64,000 nucleotides of DNA from Actinoplanes sp. NBRC 103695 (lineage in GTDB: Bacteria; Actinomycetota; Actinomycetes; Mycobacteriales; Micromonosporaceae). Position numbers and translations under genes: made by a program. Shown here piece after piece: positions 27,368 to 36,082 of this stretch. Numbering within the stretch: position 1 is the first letter of the stretch; every line of letters begins with the position of its first letter. The stretch lies in NCBI RefSeq assembly GCF_030269485.1, contig NZ_BSTL01000032.1, forward strand, positions 1-64,000. Reading direction: 5' to 3'. Under the pieces are notes generated by a model. That model had not been told where the DNA came from, did not search any database, and saw only the letters and a program-made list of their open reading frames with translations.

Positions 27368-27520
27368 ATGGCTGCAGAGGCCGAAGTCGACACCGCGATC
27401 GAAGGCCCGTTCTTCCGACAGCGCCACCGTGACCGGCTGCACAGATCCGTCTCACCTGTACCTCTGCGCTTCGACCCGGACAATCTGGCGGGCGTGACCG
27501 GCGAGGTCCGCTCAAGATGA
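27368..27520 (+). CDS. Possible 50-aa small protein
   Basis: An ATG at 27368 opens a 50-codon frame that begins MAAEAEVDTAIEGPFFRQRH and ends EVRSR at a TGA. Composition is acidic at the start and basic in the middle, not like a shadow frame, but the ribosome-binding site is weak. Nothing else is evident in 27282-27653. Confidence 0.3.
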   Translation: MAAEAEVDTAIEGPFFRQRHRDRLHRSVSPVPLRFDPDNLAGVTGEVRSR

Positions 27521-27653
27521 CCGGCACTCGGAAGCATCCGGCGATCGGCCAAGAACGGTCGCTCCTGCGGTTCTGCCGCACCAAGCACCGCCCGTGCCAC
27601 GCAGGGGCGGCACGGGCCGATGAACACCGGCCAACCCGTCACGAGATGATGGG

Positions 27654-29366
27654 GTGATGGGCCGTGTGGAGTGGACTCGCCTCGAGGGTAACGACGTCGA
27701 GGCCGTGGTCGCCATGTTCGTCAACCGGGAACGACCGAACTCCGTACGCATCTCAACCTCGCGGGGTGACGGCGGCATCGACATCCTGGAGCGCGGGGCC
27801 GGCCCCGCCGGCGGTGACGATGTTCACCAGGTCAAGTGCTACTGCGGGCCGTTGACGGCGCGGCAGAAGGAGGAGGTTAAGAAGTCCCTGGCCAGGCTCA
27901 CCACCGATCCCCGATGGAAGAGCTTGAAGGTCGAGCGCTGGTACCTGGTCACTCCATGGGATCCGACCCCGGAGGCCGAGGCATGGCTGCAGGAGCTCGC
28001 GGCCGGCTACGAGTTCACGGCGGTCTGGCACGGACTCGCGTACGTCGAGCAGCTCGCTGCGAAGTACCCCGACGTCGTCGACTACTACCTGCATGGCGGT
28101 AAGACCGCCATCGAGGACGCTTACCAGGCGGTGGCCGCCATGTTCGCTCTCGGCGGCAACCCGCAGCAGACGATGGACATCCCGTCGGTCACCGCCCGGG
28201 TCCAAGCGGCGTTACCGGTACTCGATACCGACCCCCACTACCGCTACGAGTTGCACTTCGGCAGCGACCAACCCCCACCGCCAGCCGACCGCCCACGGCT
28301 GGTCATGAGCTGGCTGAGCAGCCGCCGCGGCGGCGGCCCCTGGGTGGCCGTGGACGTGATCGCCCGCTGCGCCGCCTCCACCGACGAACGCCCCATCACG
28401 ATCACCGGACAACTCGCCGCGGACAACGACAGCACGTTCGCCGAGGATCTACGCGACTCCGCTGCCTTCGGCACACCGTTCACCAGCCCCGCCGGCGCCT
28501 TCACCGGCGAGATCGACGCGCCCGGCGGACTCGGCGGCCCGCTCGCCAACGCGCAGATCATGTCCCTCCCGATCGACGACCTCGGCGCCAACCCGCAGCT
28601 CCACGTCCAGATCATCGACCCGGCCGGGACGGTCCTGTCCACCGCCGACCTCGACCGGACCGACCGCAGCCAGGGCACCGACGGCGTACGCGTCGTGCTC
28701 CAAGAGGTCCACCACGTCTTCCAGGTCGAAGACCGCTACCGGCTCCCGGCCGCGAGCCTGAAGCGCACCTTCCGCCTCGCCGACCCCGCCAACCTCGTCG
28801 GCGAACCCCCCGCCGCCGTGCTGGCCGCCCTGCAATTCCTCAACGTCTGCCGGACCCCGAACACCGCACGGGCCAGCGTCCGCCACACGCCGCCGGAACG
28901 CGGCACCATCGACCGGGCCTGGATCCTCGACCTCCCCGACGAGTGGCAGAAAAAGATCGACTTCCTGACCGAGGCGATCGGCGCGCTCGCGACCATCCAG
29001 CAGCACACCAGCACGCCGATCCGGGTGCCGGACCTCACCCTGGTCACCTTCGAACAGCACCGACGCTGGATCCTTGCCGCCCACCTCCTGGCCGGCAAGG
29101 AAGTCCTGACGACCTACCCGGACGGCCAATGCCTGGTGCTCGAGCTCGGCTCCGACGTCGACGTGCCGAACGGCGGAACCATCGGCATGGCAGTGCCACT
29201 GAACGTCGTCATCGACGGTGCGACCATCGAGCTGGGCGGGATGGAGATCTGGCTCAACGAGGCGACGCTGGTCCGCCGCGAGCAACGCGGAGATCGGACA
29301 TACCACCTGTTCACCACGCCGGGCCGCCGCTACCGCTGCCTGCCGGCACCCGAAGAGAACGACTGA
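27654..29366 (+). CDS. Mrr-like restriction-endonuclease-fold protein with large C-terminal region
   Basis: 570 aa (GTG 27654 or ATG 27657). The first 110 residues look like a PD-(D/E)xK nuclease: WTRLEGNDVEAVVAM (helix), ISTSRGDGGIDIL (catalytic Asp in GGID) and VHQVKCYCGPLTARQK (QxK). A helix ending LTTDPRW and the strand RWYLVTPWDPTPE follow. The remaining 400 residues are beta-rich and unknown. Such N-terminal Mrr_cat-like domains occur in restriction and defence proteins. The neighbour at 29430 may be its partner. A similar nuclease core occurs at 32916-33803. Confidence 0.7.
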   Translation: MMGRVEWTRLEGNDVEAVVAMFVNRERPNSVRISTSRGDGGIDILERGAGPAGGDDVHQVKCYCGPLTARQKEEVKKSLARLTTDPRWKSLKVERWYLVTPWDPTPEAEAWLQELAAGYEFTAVWHGLAYVEQLAAKYPDVVDYYLHGGKTAIEDAYQAVAAMFALGGNPQQTMDIPSVTARVQAALPVLDTDPHYRYELHFGSDQPPPPADRPRLVMSWLSSRRGGGPWVAVDVIARCAASTDERPITITGQLAADNDSTFAEDLRDSAAFGTPFTSPAGAFTGEIDAPGGLGGPLANAQIMSLPIDDLGANPQLHVQIIDPAGTVLSTADLDRTDRSQGTDGVRVVLQEVHHVFQVEDRYRLPAASLKRTFRLADPANLVGEPPAAVLAALQFLNVCRTPNTARASVRHTPPERGTIDRAWILDLPDEWQKKIDFLTEAIGALATIQQHTSTPIRVPDLTLVTFEQHRRWILAAHLLAGKEVLTTYPDGQCLVLELGSDVDVPNGGTIGMAVPLNVVIDGATIELGGMEIWLNEATLVRREQRGDRTYHLFTTPGRRYRCLPAPEEND

Positions 29367-29429
29367 CCGCGGATGCCGTTGCATGACGTCCCGCGCCCGC
29401 GAGCGTGCCGGAGGGCCGGAAGGAGTCAG

Positions 29430-29963
29430 GTGGATCTGCAGCGGCAAGCCGAGCCGCACCCGAGATTAGCTGAGGACGCTCTGGTGGACTACGTACGCGC
29501 GTTCGCCGAATTGGCCGAAGCCCATCACCGTCTCCCGGACGGCTGGCGACACCTCACACCATCACACCTGCTCCTCGCCGAAGGCAGACTTTTCAACCTT
29601 GCCCTGCGGCCCGCAAATATGAGCAAGATGCCAGACCAGTTCTGCTACGCCAACGCCGCCGCCCTCGCCCGCACCCACGACCTGCTCTACACCGAGGGCA
29701 TCGCCGCGATCTCCCACAACCGGCAAACCCTCTGTCTACCGCACGCGTGGTGCACCGACACCGATGGCACCGCCATCGACGCAACCTGGGCCAGCGGCAC
29801 GGGCATCGCGTATCTGGGGATCGCCTTCACCGACCGCAGCCTGTGGCCCGAGGACAACCGCGGCACCCTCGACCACCACCAGAAGGCCGAGCCGCTGCTC
29901 CGCGACGGTCTCACCGCGGACCAGGTTGCTGCCGTCGGCAGGCCGCTGGCGCCGCCGCGCTGA
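29430..29963 (+). CDS. Hypothetical protein downstream of Mrr-like gene
   Basis: 177 aa from the GTG at 29430, chosen because GGAAGGAG lies 5-7 bases upstream; the frame opens earlier at 29373. Noted motifs: CLPHAWCTDTDGTAIDATW (about 113-131) followed by GIAYLGIAF. The HAW...D.TW pattern recalls a small papain/transglutaminase-like fold, though I cannot assign it. A hairpin (CCGGCA / TGCCGG, 29969-29985) follows the stop and separates it from the convergent gene. Confidence 0.6.
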   Translation: MDLQRQAEPHPRLAEDALVDYVRAFAELAEAHHRLPDGWRHLTPSHLLLAEGRLFNLALRPANMSKMPDQFCYANAAALARTHDLLYTEGIAAISHNRQTLCLPHAWCTDTDGTAIDATWASGTGIAYLGIAFTDRSLWPEDNRGTLDHHQKAEPLLRDGLTADQVAAVGRPLAPPR

Positions 29964-29968
29964 ACAAT

Positions 29969-29985
29969 CCGGCAGGCGCTGCCGG
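29969..29985. terminator. Bidirectional terminator-like hairpin
   Basis: Arms CCGGCA (29969-29974) and TGCCGG (29980-29985) lie in the 45-base gap between two convergent genes, a position where a shared terminator is expected. The stem is short and lacks a T tract. Confidence 0.4.
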
Positions 29986-30008
29986 CCACCTCCGGCTCGC
30001 CACCCAGT

Positions 30009-31274
30009 TCAGGGCCTACGCAACAAGTCGGTCGTGTAGGGCAGCCACCACTGCTCGACCCGGAGGCCGCGCAGCAGCCGTCCACACAGGCGTTGAACGA
30101 TCACGTCGGTCTGATCGACCAACTGCGCGGTGGTGGCCGTCGTGACCTGTTCGTAGGCATCCTCGTCGTACCTGTCGTAGGCGAACAGGTCAGGGTCGAG
30201 TCTGGCCTCCTGGGGAACTGAGCCATATAGACCGGTGAGTCGCATGCCGATATCCCAGACTCCCTGGTAACCGCTGTGCCGGTCCCCGATCAGCCCGGCC
30301 AGCAGCAAGGTCGAATGGGTCGTCCCCAGCAGGCGATGCGTCCAGATCCGAAGGCTCGGTTGGCCGTCGGCGTCGTAGAACATCGCGGAGTCGCGATCCG
30401 TGATCTTGGCGGAGATCAGCGTCAGGGTCCCGTCCTCTTGTAGGACGAGGTCCTCGAGGTTGCGCTCGGTTCGGGCGCCGTTGTCGAACAGGCCGAGGCC
30501 GAACATCGCACCACGCCCGATCCGGCGCCCGGTGTCCGCGCGAGGCAGGCGGTCGGTGGTCACCGTCTGCCGGACATGCTCGAGCAGCGGAAGCAGGTTC
30601 TGCTGCAGTGTTTTGCGGTCGAGCAGGGCGACGAGTGCGTCTTCGGCCCCGGTGCTCGGACGCACGACGAGATACAGGTGGGCCTGTTGCCTGGCGGCCG
30701 CCGGGATGGGGTCTCGGTGCTCAAGCTGTGAGAGGAGGTCCGCGACGTCGGTGGCGTGCTGCCGACGGCCGTCCATGATGCGGCGCACGTCCGCGTCAGT
30801 GAGGCGCCGGTTGCCGCGATCGCCGCGGCCCCAGTAATAACCGTCCACCATGTGCGGCGCGACCGGGCTTGGCGGGACCTCGATCAGCAAGCAGCCCATG
30901 CCGGGCCTGCCCGGGTCGGGAATCGCAGTGCAGCGGACCGCGGCAGAGGGGCTGGGGCCGTTGCGGGCGATCAGGTCGACCCGGTCGGCTAGGCCGTCGA
31001 TAGGCACCCCGAGAACTTCGCCAGCGCGGCTGTTGTCGTCGGTGATGCCGATGATCAGGACCCCTCCGTCGACGGCCATCGCCGCGATGTCCTTGGCCAG
31101 TTCCCGGTTATGGCGTTCACGGGCACCGGCGGCCGGGAGCTCCTTCTTCAGGTCAAGCCACGGGGACTCGTCGAGCATCCCGGCCGTCGCGGCAGCGATC
31201 AGGTCCGCCCAGGAGCGTGGCAGCCATCTGCCGTGTGCGGGGCCGAGATAAACGGAGGCTGGCGGTTCGGTCAC
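30009..31274 (-). CDS. AlbA_2/Schlafen-domain protein
   Basis: 421 aa. The N-terminal region has the AlbA_2 (Schlafen) hallmarks: ESPWLDLKKELPAA (about 36-49), RELAKDIAAMAVDGGVLIIG (about 56-75) and GITDD. The loop DGYYWGRGDRGNRRLTDADVRRIM (about 143-167) is the typical downstream element. The C-terminal 250 residues are not recognised. Proteins of this class occur in defence islands and as regulators. The location beside two nuclease-like genes supports a defence context. Confidence 0.82.
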   Translation of the reverse strand: MTEPPASVYLGPAHGRWLPRSWADLIAAATAGMLDESPWLDLKKELPAAGARERHNRELAKDIAAMAVDGGVLIIGITDDNSRAGEVLGVPIDGLADRVDLIARNGPSPSAAVRCTAIPDPGRPGMGCLLIEVPPSPVAPHMVDGYYWGRGDRGNRRLTDADVRRIMDGRRQHATDVADLLSQLEHRDPIPAAARQQAHLYLVVRPSTGAEDALVALLDRKTLQQNLLPLLEHVRQTVTTDRLPRADTGRRIGRGAMFGLGLFDNGARTERNLEDLVLQEDGTLTLISAKITDRDSAMFYDADGQPSLRIWTHRLLGTTHSTLLLAGLIGDRHSGYQGVWDIGMRLTGLYGSVPQEARLDPDLFAYDRYDEDAYEQVTTATTAQLVDQTDVIVQRLCGRLLRGLRVEQWWLPYTTDLLRRP

Positions 31275-31479
31275 CTCTCTGTCTTACTCCGGTCCGCAAC
31301 TCGGTTCTTCCGCGAACTCGACCAAACCGGGCTCAGCAATTCCGTGTGGTAACGAGACTTCGGCCCGGTCCTGCGTCAGACCGCGATCTTGAAGCCAAAG
31401 ATGGCGAGGTGAGGGATGGTCGTTCAACGGTTGCGCAGCCTGTCGAGGTGCTCGGCGAAGGTCGCTTAGGCGTTCGCGG

Positions 31480-32085
31480 TCAGCACGAGTGGTCGGGAAA
31501 CGGCAATGGGTCGGTCGCCTCCAGGAAGGTTCCGTCTCGTCCCCGCCGCCAGGCGATGCCGGCTTGGTCTCTGAACTGGATCCACGACACGAGTTGATTG
31601 TTGGCGAAGTCGCCGTCACGCCGACAGGTCGATGAGCCTTCGCCGATGTATGACCGAACCGGCAGCCTGATCCTGGTCACGCCGGGCGGGATGACGCCGA
31701 TGCCACGATCGACGAATTCCTGCGGGCTGTCGGGAACGTAGGCGATGCCCTCGTAGGCGCAGCTGTCACTGTTGTTCACGACGACCAGGTTGCCGAAGTC
31801 GTACCCTCAGGCTTCGCCGTAGTGGAACGAGCCTCCATCCACCGGGGCGCGCATTCGGGAAGGCTGGAGCTCGTCGTCTTTGCGCTCGTCGTACGCACCC
31901 CGGCTCGGCTCCAGGTAGTACGTGATCCGCTCGGCCTGAGCGCGCCTCTCGCGCTCCAGCGCGGCGTGGTGTTCGCGGGCCGCCTTGCGCTTGTCAGATC
32001 GGAACGCCACCAGAACCGAAGCAACGGCGGCGAGGCTTCCCACGCCGGCGATCCAGTCGGGAACACTGCCCGAATCAAGTGCCAT
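31480..32085 (-). pseudogene. Small membrane protein gene interrupted by an in-frame TGA
   Basis: The first part (31807-32085) encodes 92 aa with an N-terminal helix (WIAGVGSLAAVASVLVAF) and a charged segment, ending in GGSFHYGEA then TGA at 31807-31809. The same frame continues with GYDFGNLVVVNNSDSC and runs 109 more codons to 31480, including IGVIPPGVTRIRLPV, the usual continuation of this type of single-pass protein. So one about 200-codon gene carries a nonsense codon. Alternatives are two separately translated halves (a GTG exists at 31779) or stop-codon readthrough. Confidence 0.7.
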
Positions 32086-32098
32086 GGACCTATTGTGT

Positions 32099-32337
32099 CT
32101 ATTGCCGCAAATGAGAGTTTGGTTCGCTTAAGGGTACAGTCTCAAGATGACCAGTCGGCGGGTTCGCGATGACGGCGCTGGCCTTCTGTTCGTGGGCGCG
32201 GCGGTGGGCGACGAGGGCGGAGATCGCGTTTGGGCAGAAACGCCGGCTGAGCACCCGGCGGCGGACCTCGTCGTCGGGGATCTTCAGGTGGATGACCGCG
32301 TGGAGTCGACGAGGCCGACGAAAGCCATGTCGATCAT
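32099..32337 (-). pseudogene. Frameshifted remnant downstream of the TY-Chap gene
   Basis: An ATG overlapping the stop of the 32334-32747 gene starts MIDMAFVGLVD and soon hits a stop. A shifted frame then reads AVIHLKIPDDEVRRRVLSRR and FCPNAISALVAHRRAHEQKA to a TAG at 32099-32101. The combined sequence looks like one short coupled gene broken by a frameshift near 32290-32300. Family unknown. Confidence 0.5.
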
Positions 32338-32747
32338 CTGGAAAAGGCGTTGAAGGCTCTCTCCTCGACCCGGGCCGCGTCGAGCCCGAATACGTCGCGG
32401 AGCGCGCCGACGATCATGGTGGCCAGTTGGGTGGCGGTGCGGCCGGACAGCGGCCAGGGCTCGGTCCGCGCCCAGTTCTGGTCCCCGTGCGCCGGAGGCT
32501 GCCAGCCCAGGTCCCCCAGCTGCTGCTCCTGTGCGGCGGTGAGCTGGGCGTCGGCCGGAAGGCTGTCGCCGGCCGCGGCCTCGATCCGGATGGAGGCCGG
32601 GCCTTGCCCCAATTGGGTGTAGAACGGGCCCGATTGCAGGATGATGGAGTCGCCGTCACCCAGCCATGGCAGCCGCGCTGCCAGCGACTCGGTCAACTGC
32701 TCCCACGAACTCTGAGTCACCATGTCCCCGTTCTTATGCAAATGCAT
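32334..32747 (-). CDS. TY-Chap (T3SS-chaperone-like) domain protein
   Basis: 137 aa (ATG 32747 or 32723). The body matches the actinobacterial TY-Chap pattern: SWEQLTESLAARLPWLGDGD, SIILQSGPFYTQLGQG, SIRIEAAAGDSLPAD and LGDLGWQPPAHGDQNWARTE. It is thought to be a small alpha/beta binding domain related to type III secretion chaperones. Function unknown. It formed a coupled pair with the broken gene at 32099-32337. Confidence 0.65.
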   Translation of the reverse strand: MHLHKNGDMVTQSSWEQLTESLAARLPWLGDGDSIILQSGPFYTQLGQGPASIRIEAAAGDSLPADAQLTAAQEQQLGDLGWQPPAHGDQNWARTEPWPLSGRTATQLATMIVGALRDVFGLDAARVEERAFNAFSR

Positions 32748-32915
32748 CGCAGTAATCCTCGTGCTCGTTGATCGCTTCTCGACATTCGCTCCGCGGCCGC
32801 AGGTGAGTCAGCATGTGCACGGTCTTGCCATATGTCGAGCTCGGATGCGCTCACATCGCCATGAACGGCTGCCGCCGACGCATCCGCCCGGAATCCGACT
32901 TGTGAATGAGTTTTG

Positions 32916-33803
32916 TCAGGTGATGATGGCCGACTTACGTCGGAGGCGGCGCGACGATGCGCGTCGGCGGTCGCTACGCCGGCGCGCCGCTGCTTGCTCT
33001 CGCCGATAGAGTCGGCGGGACGTCCGATCTAGGTAGATCCCTGGGAACTGCTCCGGGGCGGCGCCGTTGGGCGCCGGCGGCGGAAGAAGCTGCAGAGCCT
33101 CCTTCACCGGTACGAACGTTCGGGTGCGCGGGCACCGCGCCAGTACCGCTGCGGCTTGACCCAGCGACTCGAAGATCACGGTCAAGCTCGACAGGATAAG
33201 CACGACGGGAATAACAGTGAACAGCGCGGCCATGAACAGGCCAGTGCGAGGTGCGCCGTTGGTCCACCACGCCGCGACCAGAGTCCACGCCATCGCCAGC
33301 ACCAGCGCCAGCAGGACTACTAGCCAGCCAAAATCTTTGGCCGTTAGCGGGGTACACGGCCGGGTCGGGCACCACCATCGGATCGGTGCGTCGCACAGCG
33401 CCAGATATGCCCACTGGTTCAATGCGACCAGGCTGCCGTTGTCACGCATGATGAACAGGGCCACGCGCTGGTCGCTGCGTTCGGCCCACGCCTTTGCCGC
33501 GGCCGTATAGCCGTGCGAGGCGAAGAATAAGCACGTCTGCCCCGGTTCGGCGGCGCCGGCGAGGCGCTGCACGTCCCGGATGCCGACCGGCTTCGTACGC
33601 CACCGCTTCACCTGAGCTACGGCCCCGGCGGACCTCACGTCGATGCCGTTATCGTGGCCCGCCGCGGTCAATACGGCATCGGTGTACCCGAGACGGTGCA
33701 GCCACCGGCCTGCCGTGTTCTCCGCGTCCCGATCGGAACGGATCAAAGTTGCGTACGCATCCGGACCCAGTTGCGGGTCGCATGTGTCATACCAGCCGGT
33801 CAT
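32916..33803 (-). CDS. Membrane-anchored Mrr-like nuclease domain protein
   Basis: 295 aa from the ATG at 33803 (the frame opens earlier at 34103 but that part looks noncoding). The Mrr_cat-like core (about 20-110) reads ENTAGRWLHRLGYTDAVLTA, GHDNGIDVRS (catalytic Asp) and VAQVKRWRTKPVG (QxK), then a helix and FFASHGYTAAAKAWAE. Two transmembrane helices follow (WLVVLLALVLAMAWTLVAAW and LFMAALFTVIPVVLILSSL, about 155-220). The C-terminus is strongly basic. The same nuclease-plus-membrane organisation is seen in several anti-phage effectors, so a defence role is inferred. Confidence 0.7.
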   Translation of the reverse strand: MTGWYDTCDPQLGPDAYATLIRSDRDAENTAGRWLHRLGYTDAVLTAAGHDNGIDVRSAGAVAQVKRWRTKPVGIRDVQRLAGAAEPGQTCLFFASHGYTAAAKAWAERSDQRVALFIMRDNGSLVALNQWAYLALCDAPIRWWCPTRPCTPLTAKDFGWLVVLLALVLAMAWTLVAAWWTNGAPRTGLFMAALFTVIPVVLILSSLTVIFESLGQAAAVLARCPRTRTFVPVKEALQLLPPPAPNGAAPEQFPGIYLDRTSRRLYRREQAAARRRSDRRRASSRRLRRKSAIIT

Positions 33804-34064
33804 CCGGAGAATGTAACGGCCCGGTACGACGTTCTTGCCCTGCGTGACGGTCGGTAGCCAGACTTGACCCGCGCCCACCCTCAGTTCTCGTCTCGCGCCC
33901 AACCCCTGCTGCTGCGACGGTCCGGAACCGGATGGCCGGTGTCTGCCGTCTGATCTCTGAGGACGGCCCCTTTCTGACGTGCACGGATCAGCCCGATCAA
34001 TCGATTCCAGACAGGCCGGCCCACGCGGGTCGTAGACCCGGCCGCTTGCTATGCCGCCGGTCTG

Positions 34065-34249
34065 GGGACGTGGCACGGTCCCGGCCGGTTTCGACGTCGT
34101 CAAGCCACGGCCCGGCGGACGCCCCGCGTCGTCGCCGGGTCGTCATCGCCGCCGGCCGTTGAACAACGGTCGATCGTCGTTGCGGAAAGCGGGGCGCCGG
34201 GCGGGCTTGACACCGCCTGCACCGGGCCGGGTCATGTCGTTGCCGTCCC
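34065..34249 (+). repeat. Structured leader element D1 (rod-like inverted repeat)
   Basis: About 185-base imperfect inverted repeat upstream of the gene at 34303. Outer stem GGGACG..GGCA (34065-34075) with TGCC..GTCCC (34241-34249). Middle stems GTCAAGCC / GGCTTGAC, CCCGGCG / CGCCGGG and GCCCCGC / GCGGGGC. The same outer and GTCAAGCC-type stems recur in D2 at 42968-43130 with compensating differences. It ends 53 bases before the start codon, after which CTGGAGGT is the ribosome-binding site in both. The stretch 33804-34064 upstream shows nothing else. Confidence 0.7.
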
Positions 34250-34302
34250 TGCCCGGACGGCATCTCACCGCGCCGCCGGGCCTCTGCCTTTCTGGAGGTT
34301 CC

Positions 34303-34830
34303 ATGACGCCGCCGACCGGTAAACGACAGGCCTTCTACGTCGACGCCACGTTGCAGACTGAGCACGGATTCATTCCTTCCGTCGTCACCGAAGGCGAGCC
34401 GGGCCATACCCCCATGCTCGGCAACGGAGCGCTGGCATCGCCGTGGTACTGGGGTAACGACCTCGCGACCGCTCGCCGGATCGCCGCTCGGTCCAATGCT
34501 GCTCTCGGCCTCACCGAGAGCGACGTCCGTGACGTTGTCGCGTCGTCGTTTCGGGCTTCCGAAGCGATCGCTGAAGCCGGGCGGATCATCCACTCGATAG
34601 TCGCCGACGCCATTTCCTACGACGTAGCCGACGGCGACGGCTGGTTCTTGCGGCGGGTGAACTTGGCCGACGGCAGCGTCATCGACCAGGACGACTCGAC
34701 CCTGGCGATCATGGACAGCGCGATCGCGCCCTACCTGTCCCAGATCGACTGGGGAGCACGGGGCGACCAAGATGCGGACACTGTGCTGCGCGTCGATGTG
34801 CGCACCGGCCGCTGGCTGCGAGAATCGTGA
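34303..34830 (+). CDS. Hypothetical protein behind leader D1
   Basis: 175 aa from the ATG at 34303 (CTGGAGGTTCC upstream). Features: QAFYVDATLQTEHGFIPSVV near the start, then a helical centre (ATARRIAARSNAALGLTESD) and C-terminal VDVRTGRWLRES. I do not recognise the family, but similar short acidic proteins are common on actinobacterial plasmids. Its TGA overlaps the ATG of the GP88 gene (34827-34830). Confidence 0.6.
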   Translation: MTPPTGKRQAFYVDATLQTEHGFIPSVVTEGEPGHTPMLGNGALASPWYWGNDLATARRIAARSNAALGLTESDVRDVVASSFRASEAIAEAGRIIHSIVADAISYDVADGDGWFLRRVNLADGSVIDQDDSTLAIMDSAIAPYLSQIDWGARGDQDADTVLRVDVRTGRWLRES

Positions 34831-35686
34831 ACGCTGCGCGGCCGCCGGCCAGCGGCCCTGACAACCGCCAGCATCGAGATCGCAGAGGATCCACGACCGC
34901 CGGGGCCGCGACGTCTGATCATCTGCCCCTTTGGCCGGTCGACACGCCAGCCACCTCAGCTCGGACGACCCGGCTTCTGACACAGAGCAATCGCCGGCTC
35001 AAGGACCTCGGTGTGTGGACGTGGAGCCTGCCAGCGTGGGCTGGGCGGCTTCCGGATGGCCGTACTTACAACACCTGCCCGTCGGCGGGTGTCTGTAGGC
35101 AGGTTTGCTACGCCTTACACGGCACCTATCTCTGGCCGGTTGTCCGCAACCGGCAGGAGGCGAACCTGCGTTTCGTGCTTGATGACCTGCCGGGCTGGCA
35201 GCAGGCGATGATCGCTGAACTGCAGACGCCCAGATCCGCGGGCCGATGGGTCAGAATCCACGACTCGGGTGACTTCTTTTCCGACGAGTATCTTCGCGCT
35301 TGGACGGACGTCTGCCGAGCATGTCCGAGCGTCCATTTCTATTGCTATACCAAGGAAGTCGACCGGTTCCGGCACTGGTAGAGCCAGATCCGCCCGACAA
35401 TCTGCATTGGGTGTTCTCCTACGGCGGCGTCCAGGATCGTTTGTTGAATCCGGGGGTGGACCGAGTCGCCGATGTGTTCCCCGATGAGGACGCTGTCGGC
35501 CGGTCCGGTTGGTCATCTCAGCGCGCCTCCGACCTTCTCGCAGTGCTGGGCCCGCCGTTGGTGGGGATGTCGGCCAATCGCATTCCGGCGTTCCTGAAGC
35601 GGCTTGCCGGCCGTCGGTTCAGCACGTGGCAGGCCGGGGAGACTGCGGCCCGGGCCGCACGGCGCGACGCAACTGTCGACCGGTGA
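34827..35686 (+). pseudogene. GP88-family protein, frameshifted
   Basis: The N-terminal part (34827-35381) contains WTWSLPAWAGRLPDGRTYNT, CPSAGVCRQVCYALHGTYLW and WVRIHDSGDFFSDEYLRAW, all typical of the phage/plasmid gp88 family. It stops at TAG (35379-35381) just after EVDRFR. The missing C-terminal half continues in another frame from about 35376 (ALVEPDPPDNLHWVFSYGG ... VGMSANRIPAFLKRLAG) to 35686. A one-base loss near 35370-35378 explains this. No slippery heptamer is visible, so programmed frameshifting is unlikely. The family's Cys-rich motif suggests a metal or Fe-S site, function unknown. Confidence 0.8.
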
Positions 35687-35735
35687 GCGCTACTGCGACG
35701 GCAGCGCGCGCCGCTGCGGTTGGAGGCTGACGGCG

Positions 35736-35876
35736 TCGCTGGCCAGGCACGGTGGCACGGCCCGGGTCGGACGCAAGGCGGTCCAAGAACATCTTGGCCT
35801 TCGGCCAGAGATCTTCTCGTTCCTGATGCCTTGCCGTCCACCACTCCGGGCCGTGCCCCGGGCCTGCGGGGCCAGC
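35736..35876 (+). repeat. Structured leader element A1
   Basis: 141-base rod: P1 GCTGGCC (35736-35742) / GGCCAGC (35870-35876). P2 GGCACGGCCCGG / CCGGGCCGTGCC, a perfect 12-bp pairing. P3 GCAAGG / CCTTGC. Inner stem AGAA-C-ATCTTGGCC / GGCCAG-AGAT-C-TTCT, with a C-C mismatch (35790 and 35813) and a TTC-type loop. A second hairpin GGCGGTCGTATCCGCC follows at 35928-35943. A 49-base stretch (35772-35820) differs from A2 (46356-46404) at only two positions. Confidence 0.8.
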
Positions 35877-36082
35877 ACGCGCTCGTCGCCTCGTCGACAT
35901 CGAGGGCCGAACCAGCGTGACGCGGGCGGCGGTCGTATCCGCCTCCGCGGGGGTGATCGCCGTTGCCGGAGACGGTCAGGCAGTAGGCCATCGCCGCTTG
36001 GCGCCTGTGTCTCTGCCGTCCGCGGTGATCGGCCCTCTGGGCTGCTTCGGTGGGCGGCTCTACCGTGAAGGGACAGTTCTTC

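Noticed and set aside
33804..34103. N-terminal extension of the membrane nuclease
   Set aside because: The first 100 codons are Arg/Ser/Pro-rich and low in structure; I start the gene at the internal ATG at 33803.
34827..35381. Programmed frameshifting in the GP88 gene
   Set aside because: No slippery heptamer or downstream structure is visible near 35370, so simple mutation is more likely.
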